From assembly GCA_041686345.1 (NCBI GenBank), contig JAWLEA010000129.1, positions 1 to 10,054 of the forward strand: DNA of 10,054 nt, in the 5' to 3' direction. The notes beneath the pieces are model-generated. The model saw nothing but the letters and a program-made list of their open reading frames with translations. It was not told the DNA's origin and did not search any database. Below, one piece after another: positions 1 through 6,144 of this stretch. How positions within the stretch are numbered: the first letter of the stretch is position 1; every line of letters begins with the position of its first letter. This DNA comes from JAQICJ01 sp041686345. Its GTDB lineage: Bacteria > Myxococcota_A > Polyangia > HGW-17. The translations under genes were made by a program, and so were the position numbers.

Positions 1-92
1 ATCACAGATTTCAAATTAAAGCGAAATTCTCAACCACAATTTCAAAACATTCTGAAAATTACCCCCTAATATTCAACAATCTAATGTGGTAT

Positions 93-2096
93 TCAACAAT
101 TGCCATCCGAATCATCAGGATTGTAATCGTTGTAGTCGTAGGGGTACCAATTGCCATCTTCTCCGTAATAGCCCTGGGGATAATTGGTATTGTCATAGGG
201 ATACCAGTTGCCGTCTTCTCCGTAATAGCCCTGGGGATAATATTCACCCGACTGGCTGTAATAGTTGTCATACTGGCTATCCTCCCCCGTCGCCGAATTC
301 TGGGTTTCCCCTTTGTACTGGACTCTGTCGTCATTTTGGTATTGAGAATAGTCGTAGGGATACCAATTGCCGTCTTCTCCGTAATAACCCTGGGGATAGT
401 TGGTATTGTCATAGGGATACCAGTTGCCGTCTTCTCCGTAATAACCCTGGGGATAGTTTGCATTCTGCTGATAATAATCCCCTTCCTGGCTATGAGTATT
501 CTGGTTTTCCTGTGATTTATCAATCGGTTCGTAATAACCCGAATTATCCGGTTCGTAATAACCCGAATTCCCCTGCTCGTAATAACCTGAATTTCCTGAT
601 TCATAATAGCCAGAATTACCCGGTTCGTAATAACCCGAATTCCCCTGCTCGTAATAACCTGAACTGTACTCCCCGCTGTCCTGATAACCACTGTAGGCAT
701 CATAATCCAGATCAGCATTGGAATCCTTGATTACATCTCCTTCATTGAACAGAACCTTGGAACTGGTATCGTCTGGTGCACTTGAATTTTCTTCTACATA
801 GTCTCTGTTATCCATGGAGCCGGACAATTCCAGTTTACGGGAAGCCGAATGATCACTGTTGAGGGAATGAGCCCCGGTATTGACACTGACAGTCCGTCCT
901 TCACCGGAACCAGTGTTGTCATCGTCATATAAAACAGGCTGGGAGGTTGCAAAAATTTCGGTTTTATTACTGCTTTCCATGATCAGATCATCGCTATCAA
1001 GTTCTTCTACATCATCGTCGTCTATAATCATGAGATCATCGGCATCAAGCTCTTCTATTTCTTCCTCTTTTTCACTTTCATCATAAACAGAAGGAAAACT
1101 TGAAAAATCTTTTTCATCAATTGAAGTGAATTTTTTGATCAATTCAAAATTTTTGCGTTCATCTTCTTTGAAGTGTTCACTTATGAATTTTTGCACCTTG
1201 GAAGTGCTGCCCATGGATCCCATTTTGAAAGAAACTTTCTTAATGGCCGAACCAAACTCATCGGCTGTGGAATATCTATCCTCTCTGTCATGAGCCAAAG
1301 CTTTCATTACAACTTCCGCCAAGGCGTCATCAATACCCGGACGAACATCACGAATATCAGGATAATCCCCGTTGACAATCTTGCGCAGATTATCCATATC
1401 ATTGGATTCGTTGAACAAAAGACGTCCGGCAAGCAATTCCCAAAGACCTATTCCCAGAGAAAAAATATCAGATCTGTTATCAAGCTCCTTGCCTTCAAGT
1501 TGTTCCGGAGTCATATAGCCAAATTTGCCTTTTACAATTCCGGCTTGGGTTTTGGTGGCTCTTTGAGCAGCCTTGGCAATTCCAAAATCGATTAATTTTA
1601 CAGCCCCTTCAAATGAAATAAGAATATTAGCCGGGGTAACATCTCGATGAATGATATTGAGTGGTTTCCCCTTTCTGTCTTTGAGAGAATGAGCATAATC
1701 AAGACCGTTGCAAACTTCACTTATCATATGCAGAGCAATATTTATCGGCACCTGCTTATTTTTTTTCCACAAACTTCTGGCAATATATTTTATGCTGAGA
1801 CCTGAAATATATTCCATCACCTGATAGAAATCATTGTTGATTTTTCCAAATTCGTAAACTTGGCAAATATTAGCATGTTGTAGTTTGGAGACAATTTTTG
1901 CCTCATCAATAAACATGATGACAAAAGATTCATCTTCCCCGATATGAGGAAGAATTTTTTTGATTGCCACATATTTTTGAAACCCTCCAACTCCAAAACG
2001 CTTGGCCAGAAAAACCTCTGCCATTCCACCTGTACTTATATGGTTGAGCAGAAGATATTTTCCAAATCTTGAAGGGAAGTTATGTTTTCCTGAAAT
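93..2096 (-). CDS. Eukaryote-like Ser/Thr protein kinase with Tyr/Gly/Asn-rich repeat tail
   Basis: Cytoplasmic Hanks-type kinase predicted to transfer phosphate from ATP to Ser/Thr. Counting from an ATT start at 2096 (667 residues): glycine-rich loop ISTGGMAEVFLAK about 20-32, VAIKK lysine K46, helix-C Glu E65, catalytic HRDVTPANIL with D152 and N157, DFG at 170-172, TPE of the activation segment near 196-198. All catalytic residues are present, so it should be active. The kinase domain ends near 285; then comes an acidic stretch (about 341-371, two EELD[AS]DDL copies) and a Tyr/Gly/Asn-rich repeat tail (about 464-664). No transmembrane segment is visible, unlike many bacterial relatives. 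The first ATG (2024) would remove half of the ATP loop, and no ATG, GTG or TTG lies in frame between it and the upstream stop; ATT at 2096 is preceded by AGGTG at 5-nt spacing. The kinase call is secure; the start is inferred and the tail's function unknown. Confidence 0.93.
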   Translation of the reverse strand: MSGKHNFPSRFGKYLLLNHISTGGMAEVFLAKRFGVGGFQKYVAIKKILPHIGEDESFVIMFIDEAKIVSKLQHANICQVYEFGKINNDFYQVMEYISGLSIKYIARSLWKKNKQVPINIALHMISEVCNGLDYAHSLKDRKGKPLNIIHRDVTPANILISFEGAVKLIDFGIAKAAQRATKTQAGIVKGKFGYMTPEQLEGKELDNRSDIFSLGIGLWELLAGRLLFNESNDMDNLRKIVNGDYPDIRDVRPGIDDALAEVVMKALAHDREDRYSTADEFGSAIKKVSFKMGSMGSTSKVQKFISEHFKEDERKNFELIKKFTSIDEKDFSSFPSVYDESEKEEEIEELDADDLMIIDDDDVEELDSDDLIMESSNKTEIFATSQPVLYDDDNTGSGEGRTVSVNTGAHSLNSDHSASRKLELSGSMDNRDYVEENSSAPDDTSSKVLFNEGDVIKDSNADLDYDAYSGYQDSGEYSSGYYEQGNSGYYEPGNSGYYESGNSGYYEQGNSGYYEPDNSGYYEPIDKSQENQNTHSQEGDYYQQNANYPQGYYGEDGNWYPYDNTNYPQGYYGEDGNWYPYDYSQYQNDDRVQYKGETQNSATGEDSQYDNYYSQSGEYYPQGYYGEDGNWYPYDNTNYPQGYYGEDGNWYPYDYNDYNPDDSDGNC
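138..467 (-). repeat. Four copies of a 57-bp unit encoding NYPQGYYGEDGNWYPYD, in two tandem pairs
   Basis: Within the kinase tail a 19-residue unit (NTNYPQGYYGEDGNWYPYD) is coded four times. The TACCA marker bases fall at 145, 202, 361 and 418, so units are 57 bp apart within a pair and the pairs are offset by 216 bp. The roughly 100-bp blocks of the two pairs differ by about five transitions, all synonymous as I read them, which indicates a fairly recent block duplication followed by selection on the protein. Confidence 0.9.
526..669 (-). repeat. Six tandem 24-bp repeats encoding [G/D]NSGYYE-type octapeptides
   Basis: Six consecutive 24-bp units (from 526, 550, 574, 598, 622 and 646) share the core TCGTAATAACCCGAATT with small variations. 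On the coding (minus) strand each gives NSGYYE followed by a variable residue pair such as PG, QG, SG or PD; the unit at the amino-terminal end is degenerate. This is a second repeat family in the kinase tail, distinct from the 57-bp units but with the same Gly-Tyr-Tyr theme. Confidence 0.9.
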
Positions 2097-2106
2097 AGTT
2101 GCACCT
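2094..2106 (-). promoter_or_regulatory. Shine-Dalgarno AGGTG and probable ATT start of the kinase
   Basis: On the minus strand AGGTG (2106-2102) is followed by five bases (CAACT) and then ATT (2096-2094), in frame with the kinase. AGGTG is complementary to the CACCT of the 16S rRNA tail. The residues encoded between this ATT and the first ATG include FGKYLLL and the start of the ATP-binding loop, as in relatives. ATT starts are rare but known (infC). A sequencing error that destroyed a normal start is the alternative. Confidence 0.5.
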
Positions 2107-2265
2107 GAAAAGAAGCAAAAATGAAAAATTCTTGATTCTGTCTGAATGGAAATCTTAAGAAACTAATCATCAAGATTAGTCATAATATCAAAAATAACAA
2201 CAAATAAAATGAGTTTGGAGCGGTTTAAACTGTCGAAATAAAAACTGTTATAATCCATATATGTG

Positions 2266-4284
2266 TCAAAAAGAATTTTTGGCAGGAAATTGAAAAATAA
2301 TTCCCGGGCATTTTTTTCCCAACTGTCTTCCCTGGCATTTTACACCCAGATAACAATTCAACCAGTTGAACAAAAAGGAATTTGATTTTATCTTTGTAGT
2401 TAGAACCGATCTCCTTCCCAAAACGAATTTTACCATATTTTCTATTTGATCTAAATAGTATTCTATCAATGGAAGAGGCAGGTTTTCTTTTCTGAGAAGA
2501 CTGTCTGCAATTTGCAAATAAGTGTCAACCTGGGGATGGCCAATATCCTTTTTCATCATGGTATCAATTCTTCTCTTTTCTTGAGGCAGAATAAAACCTC
2601 TGCAGATTATTTCTTCCAGTTTTTTGAGTTTATATTGGTATTTACCAGTACTGGAAAGATACCAAGCCGGAGTAAATTTTTCTTTCAGATTATTTTCAAC
2701 ACGATTAAACAATGATTTTACAGATCTTTTTGGGGAAAAATTTTTTGAAGCATGGGCATTGGCAATCCAAAAAGAAATACGATTAAAATCAGGAAACTTC
2801 ACTGATCCCTGATCCCTGTTTCTGGAACCAAGTTGCAAAAGACCGGGCAAAACAGGAAGTAGAGACAATTTTTTTCTGCAGTTGGTTGGTTTTATATCCT
2901 TTCCCTTAATCTGCAAACGGCCAAAACGAGGTTTTTCACCCTTCCAGCTTAAATAGATAATTACAGGAGATTCACCATTTTCATTAATTGTTATTCTTTC
3001 TGCAAATTCTGTAAATTGAGCTTTTGAAATCTCGGATTTCAAGTGGAGCCATACCAAATAAGGTTTTTTTAAATAGTTTATGCTTTTAAACATCAACTTG
3101 AATCTGTCCTTTGTTTTCTTTGCCGAAGGAAAAGGCAGGGGAAAACCAAACCTGGAGCCGGCTTCCAGCCAGGGAATTTTTGCATTATAAGCAGGAGAAA
3201 AGTTGTACAAGTTATAATTTCTTTCAAATTTGATAAATTCGGGAATAGTTTTTCCCTGGAAATGAAGATGAGGATAATATACAGCCCTGATTCCCCAATG
3301 ATCTCCAGTAAAAAAAGAAGCCAGGATCAACTGTTCATGAGGGGAGGGAAGAACAACCTGCTCGTAATTGGCTGCTTGTGGTATATTTACGGTTTTGCCG
3401 GAATCCTGAGTAACAATAATCAGAGAACTGTCTGCTTTCAGGTTAAACCTTTCAATTTTGTCAGTTTCGGGTATTGAAATCGCTTTTTCAATTTTTCCCC
3501 GAGTATCTTTTCCTTGAAATATGATGTAAGATGCAAGAATATTTTTTGATTTCAAACTCCGGGAATCCATGTCTTTAATCTTGTATTTTGCAATACCTGC
3601 AAAAACCGCTCCCAACAATAAAATAAAAGCCACCGGTTTTGGAGTTGCCAAAAAAGCCAGACCTCGATTCTCTCCTTTCTTTTTACGAATCAAAATACGA
3701 ATCAGGATGTTGAGCAGAAAAAAACCACCCAGGGCAACAATCTGGGAAAAACTTTCCCAATAAAGCCCATTGTTGAAATACAAAATTCCCAGCCAATTAA
3801 TGACAAAGGCAACAGACAGGCAGACTATAACCACCAACATCATTAGTTTTCCTGATCTGTATCCGGAGATCAGTCTACTGACAAATTCAACCAGGTGAGA
3901 AGAACTGAAATAGAACAGGCCGATTGTTCCTCCAACTCCCAATAATTTCCATTTATCAGCTAATTCGATCCTGGCGAGAAGAAAAATAAGCAAAACCATG
4001 AAAACCAGACCAAACACCTTGCCAATGAAAAGCTCCTTGTCTTTCCTGGTTTCGGTGAATTTATTACCTGCTATTATGGTCAACCCGGTAAATATTCCAA
4101 CTATCCCCCCAATCATGATTCCACTCGCCAGGTGAAGGGAAATGATTGCAAAAAGCCAGGAAAATCTGTCTTCATGCAGAACAAACTTGATCAGGTCCGG
4201 CAACACCAGAAAAAGACCACTGAAAAGTCCAAGAGACAGACCTCCTGTTAATGAACGCCTGATGGGATTTCTATTATCTGTCAT
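2266..4284 (-). CDS. Polytopic membrane protein with degenerate sulfatase-like domain
   Basis: 672 residues. The N-terminal part (1-235) is hydrophobic with about seven membrane helices (near 13-33, 42-71, 86-105, 114-135, 147-170, 180-199, 216-232). The soluble remainder should lie outside the inner membrane and resembles the alkaline phosphatase/sulfatase fold: SSLIIVTQDS (286-295) sits where sulfatases have their first metal-binding strand, SPHEQLILASFFTG (314-327) resembles the nucleophile helix ending in SLLTG, KKPYLVWLHL (406-415) resembles the 'kPFFlwvHy' strand, and ESPVIIYL (438-445) the later core strand. The usual Cys/Ser/Thr nucleophile appears replaced by Glu or another residue, and the DxxxxD metal site and DHG motif are absent, so it is probably a pseudoenzyme. 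AGGAG lies 11 nt before the ATG. The gene follows thpR after 131 nt. Family assignment is by eye; an unrelated domain of unknown function is possible. Confidence 0.75.
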   Translation of the reverse strand: MTDNRNPIRRSLTGGLSLGLFSGLFLVLPDLIKFVLHEDRFSWLFAIISLHLASGIMIGGIVGIFTGLTIIAGNKFTETRKDKELFIGKVFGLVFMVLLIFLLARIELADKWKLLGVGGTIGLFYFSSSHLVEFVSRLISGYRSGKLMMLVVIVCLSVAFVINWLGILYFNNGLYWESFSQIVALGGFFLLNILIRILIRKKKGENRGLAFLATPKPVAFILLLGAVFAGIAKYKIKDMDSRSLKSKNILASYIIFQGKDTRGKIEKAISIPETDKIERFNLKADSSLIIVTQDSGKTVNIPQAANYEQVVLPSPHEQLILASFFTGDHWGIRAVYYPHLHFQGKTIPEFIKFERNYNLYNFSPAYNAKIPWLEAGSRFGFPLPFPSAKKTKDRFKLMFKSINYLKKPYLVWLHLKSEISKAQFTEFAERITINENGESPVIIYLSWKGEKPRFGRLQIKGKDIKPTNCRKKLSLLPVLPGLLQLGSRNRDQGSVKFPDFNRISFWIANAHASKNFSPKRSVKSLFNRVENNLKEKFTPAWYLSSTGKYQYKLKKLEEIICRGFILPQEKRRIDTMMKKDIGHPQVDTYLQIADSLLRKENLPLPLIEYYLDQIENMVKFVLGRRSVLTTKIKSNSFLFNWLNCYLGVKCQGRQLGKKCPGIIFQFPAKNSF

Positions 4285-4415
4285 TATAATCTATTCTCCT
4301 GGGATAAACTATTTGCAATCAACTGTAATTACCAAATTAAAGGCTTGTATGGATTGAATAAAAGCTCAGCAAAACCGGATAGCCTGAAAAATTACCCCCG
4401 TTATTATTGAAATTT

Positions 4416-5015
4416 CTACACAAAATCTTCCTGAAAAGTACAGGAAAACAATTCCTTATAAACAGGGCCTTCGGGTTGCAGAATCGATTGATACAAGACC
4501 AGACGATTTATTTCAAACTTTAATTTTTTGCTCTTGGGCAATTTGATCATTTTTTTCTCAAATTCAAGTGAACTGAACTTTGTATTTCTTTTTACCCTGG
4601 CCAGGGTAAGATGGGGAGTAAAAGATTTTTTACTTTTTTTTACTTCAAGGTCCTCATGCAAACTGTCTGTAATTTTTTGCAAATGGTGTACTTCTCCTCC
4701 AATTTTTCTGATAATGACTTTAATCTTTTTAGAAGAACCAAACCAGTCTTCTTTACCTAAAAATACTTTGAATTGCTTTTGGGTTTTGCAGATCTTTTTC
4801 ACTACCTTTGAAATTTCCGCAACCTTTTCTCTATTCTGGTTTCCTAGAAAAATCAAAGTAAGATGAAAAATATTGTTTTTATCAAAATGAGGTCTTCCCA
4901 CCCACTTTATTTTGTCTTGGCCAAATTCATCTGCCAGCAATTTTTGTCTTTTGTTGACAAGCTCCGTGATTTGAGGAGGAATCGGTATTGCAATAAATAA
5001 ACGTAACGTTTTCAT
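4416..5015 (-). CDS. thpR: RNA 2',3'-cyclic phosphodiesterase (2'-5' RNA ligase family, ThpR)
   Basis: 199 residues, the usual length for the ThpR/LigT branch of the 2H phosphoesterase superfamily. The protein opens with RLFIAIPIP, a typical first strand, and carries both signature HxTx motifs: HLTL at 51-54 (followed by IFLGN) and HLTL at 135-138 (followed by ARVKR). The two histidines form the catalytic pair that hydrolyses 2',3'-cyclic phosphate ends of RNA to 2'-phosphates; ligase activity on tRNA halves was seen in vitro for the family. It should be a soluble cytoplasmic enzyme. The ATG at 5015 is preceded by a purine-rich AAAGGGAACTGGA, a modest ribosome binding site that overlaps a degenerate repeat (5024-5066). 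The gene lies downstream of carD and a small membrane ORF in the same orientation. Confidence 0.93.
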   Translation of the reverse strand: MKTLRLFIAIPIPPQITELVNKRQKLLADEFGQDKIKWVGRPHFDKNNIFHLTLIFLGNQNREKVAEISKVVKKICKTQKQFKVFLGKEDWFGSSKKIKVIIRKIGGEVHHLQKITDSLHEDLEVKKSKKSFTPHLTLARVKRNTKFSSLEFEKKMIKLPKSKKLKFEINRLVLYQSILQPEGPVYKELFSCTFQEDFV

Positions 5016-5023
5016 GATTATCC

Positions 5024-5066
5024 AGTTCCCTTTTTAAAATGGAGTTTATTGGCTGGGCAAGAAGTT
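5024..5066 (+). repeat. Degenerate copy of the left end of the 8137-8300 element
   Basis: Written on the plus strand this stretch begins AGTTCCC, then a poorly conserved spacer, TGG.G, TTT, and TTGGCTGGG followed by AAGAAGTT after one different base. The same succession with the same spacing, give or take one base, starts at 8137. By eye about 35 of 45 columns match. No right half is visible further on, so if related it is a truncated remnant. It occupies the leader of thpR. Confidence 0.45.
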
Positions 5067-5089
5067 GAAAAAATTTGGCAATAAAATAT

Positions 5090-5251
5090 TCACATTAGCA
5101 AATTATAAAGGCCTGAATAAAATAAAAATAGACCGGCCGGTGCTATAATAGAACCTAAAGCCACCCTTTTTTTAATTTTACTGATGAATAAAGTATGAAT
5201 ACCCCAGGCCAGAGCCCAGTTGCCAATGACAATAAGTAAAACACCAAGCAT
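5090..5251 (-). CDS. Small two-helix membrane protein (53 aa), unknown function
   Basis: An ATG-to-TGA reading frame of 53 codons that starts 8 nt after the carD stop codon. The product begins MLGVLLIVIG and shows two hydrophobic segments (about 2-23 and 31-52) separated by a short basic loop SKIKKR (24-29). By the positive-inside rule this would be a hairpin with the loop in the cytoplasm. No strong Shine-Dalgarno precedes it (A/G-rich AAGAATAAG only), so translational coupling to carD is likely. I do not recognise a family. In favour of a real gene are its position in a short same-strand gap, its clean hydrophobic pattern and its ATG placement; against is its shortness. It could be a chance frame. 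Confidence 0.6.
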   Translation of the reverse strand: MLGVLLIVIGNWALAWGIHTLFISKIKKRVALGSIIAPAGLFLFYSGLYNLLM

Positions 5252-5259
5252 TTTTATGC

Positions 5260-5778
5260 TTATTCTTGTTCTTTCTGTTCGTTTTCTTCTTGGAAAATTG
5301 TTTCCAATTCTTCTTCTACTTCTTCAACACTCTTATCTTTAACCACTGAAAGCTCATTTACTATTAATGATCTGGAAGTTTCCAGCATTCGTTTTTCGCC
5401 GAAAGATAATGTTTTTTGAAATTTGAGCAGAGAAAGATCCCTGTATACTTCGGCCACATCAAAAATAGAACCTGTTTTTATTTTCTCGACAAATCCCCTG
5501 TATCTTCTATTCCATGTTTGTTTATCAAAAACAACATCTTTTTTATTGAGAATATCCATCAGGGTTTTGATTTCTTCTTCATCAACAAGGGCTCTTATTC
5601 CCACTTCATTTGCTTTGTGAATGGGAACCATAATTTTGATATCGGTTTCGAGCATATTGAGTTCATAAAAAGTAATGGTCTGATTACTGAGTGTTTTCTT
5701 ATTGACCCCTACAATTTCAGCTACACCCTGACCGGGATAGGCGACTTTATTACCAGTTTTGAATTTTGGTTTTGCCAT
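5260..5778 (-). CDS. carD: CarD/CdnL-family transcriptional regulator
   Basis: 172 residues, close to the usual 160-170 for stand-alone CarD/CdnL proteins. These bind the RNA polymerase beta subunit through an N-terminal Tudor-like domain and stabilise open promoter complexes through a helical C-terminal domain. The N-terminus FKTGNKVAYPGQGVAEIVGV (6-25) and the segment IMVPIHKANEVGIR (49-62) are family hallmarks; W89 in the QTWNRRYR segment matches the conserved tryptophan that contacts the upstream edge of the transcription bubble. The C-terminus (about 150-172) is a Glu-rich tail. ATG at 5778 is chosen because AGGAG lies 6 nt upstream and the family's N-terminus begins here; an in-frame extension to 5934 would add 52 hydrophobic residues foreign to the family. 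There is no AT-hook domain, so it is CdnL-like rather than the two-domain Myxococcus CarD. Confidence 0.95.
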   Translation of the reverse strand: MAKPKFKTGNKVAYPGQGVAEIVGVNKKTLSNQTITFYELNMLETDIKIMVPIHKANEVGIRALVDEEEIKTLMDILNKKDVVFDKQTWNRRYRGFVEKIKTGSIFDVAEVYRDLSLLKFQKTLSFGEKRMLETSRSLIVNELSVVKDKSVEEVEEELETIFQEENEQKEQE

Positions 5779-5784
5779 TATAAA

Positions 5785-5789
5785 CTCCT
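5785..5789 (-). promoter_or_regulatory. Ribosome binding site of carD
   Basis: AGGAG on the minus strand, six bases (TTTATA) before the ATG at 5778. It is one of the clearest Shine-Dalgarno sites in the window and decides the carD start against the longer in-frame extension. Confidence 0.8.
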
Positions 5790-5890
5790 GAATAGTTGTT
5801 CCGGATATAAACCTTATTTGGAGATTTGTCTGAAAAAACAGACCATGGATAGAACGAATAAAAAACAAACTCATCATCCCGGTTAAAACT

Positions 5891-5914
5891 GATACAAGGT
5901 ACGATACAAGGTAC
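5891..5914. repeat. Perfect tandem 12-bp repeat upstream of carD
   Basis: GATACAAGGTAC occurs twice head to tail (5891-5902 and 5903-5914), 113-136 bp upstream of the carD start. On the minus strand it reads GTACCTTGTATC twice. The repeat is unique in the window and stands in otherwise AT-rich leader DNA, so it could be a pair of operator half-sites or an upstream promoter element. No convincing -35/-10 pair was found around it. Confidence 0.6.
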
Positions 5915-6144
5915 GCATACAGAAAAAACCACAATTGATCCTTGATACTGGATCTGCGAATTCAGAGGTACTCAACCAAATTAATGTCTCAATTGACCGG
6001 AAGGGTTTGTTGTGGAACAAACTATAATGAAAGTTGTTCTATCTCCAAATAAAAACTGAAACATATCCCGTCGTATTGTATTTCATCGCCTGCTATTTGG
6101 CAATAAAAAACCAACCAACTATAAGTCTCTGATATACTTACACT

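Larger units (their letters stand above)
5779..6144. other. 366-nt intergenic region between miaB and carD, with inverted repeats
   Basis: No credible ORF was found in this gap. It should hold the end of the miaB transcript and the carD promoter. Besides the tandem 12-mer, I see GAACAA...TTGTTC (6015-6039), a short stem with one bulge and an 8-nt loop, and a perfect 12-bp inverted pair, TTATTTGGAGAT at 5814-5825 and ATCTCCAAATAA at 6041-6052, 215 bp apart. None is followed by a clear U-tract, so no terminator is called. Confidence 0.5.

Noticed and set aside
84..515. Plus-strand ORF with a very hydrophobic, repeat-like translation that resembles a membrane protein
   Set aside because: It is the antisense reading of the Tyr-rich kinase repeats; the 57-bp and 24-bp periodicity keeps several frames open at once. 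The kinase frame shows conserved motifs and synonymous-only variation between repeats.
138..669. Regularly spaced repeats considered as a CRISPR array
   Set aside because: The units are contiguous or coding, multiples of three in length, and lack unique spacers; they lie inside the kinase frame.
2039..2176. Short minus-strand frame from an ATG at 2176 overlapping the kinase start, considered as a frameshifted kinase N-terminus
   Set aside because: Its translation shows no kinase similarity, while the kinase frame itself carries the conserved N-terminal motif without interruption.
5779..5934. N-terminal extension of carD by 52 hydrophobic residues
   Set aside because: CarD proteins begin close to FKTGNKVAYPGQG, and a strong AGGAG stands before the ATG at 5778.
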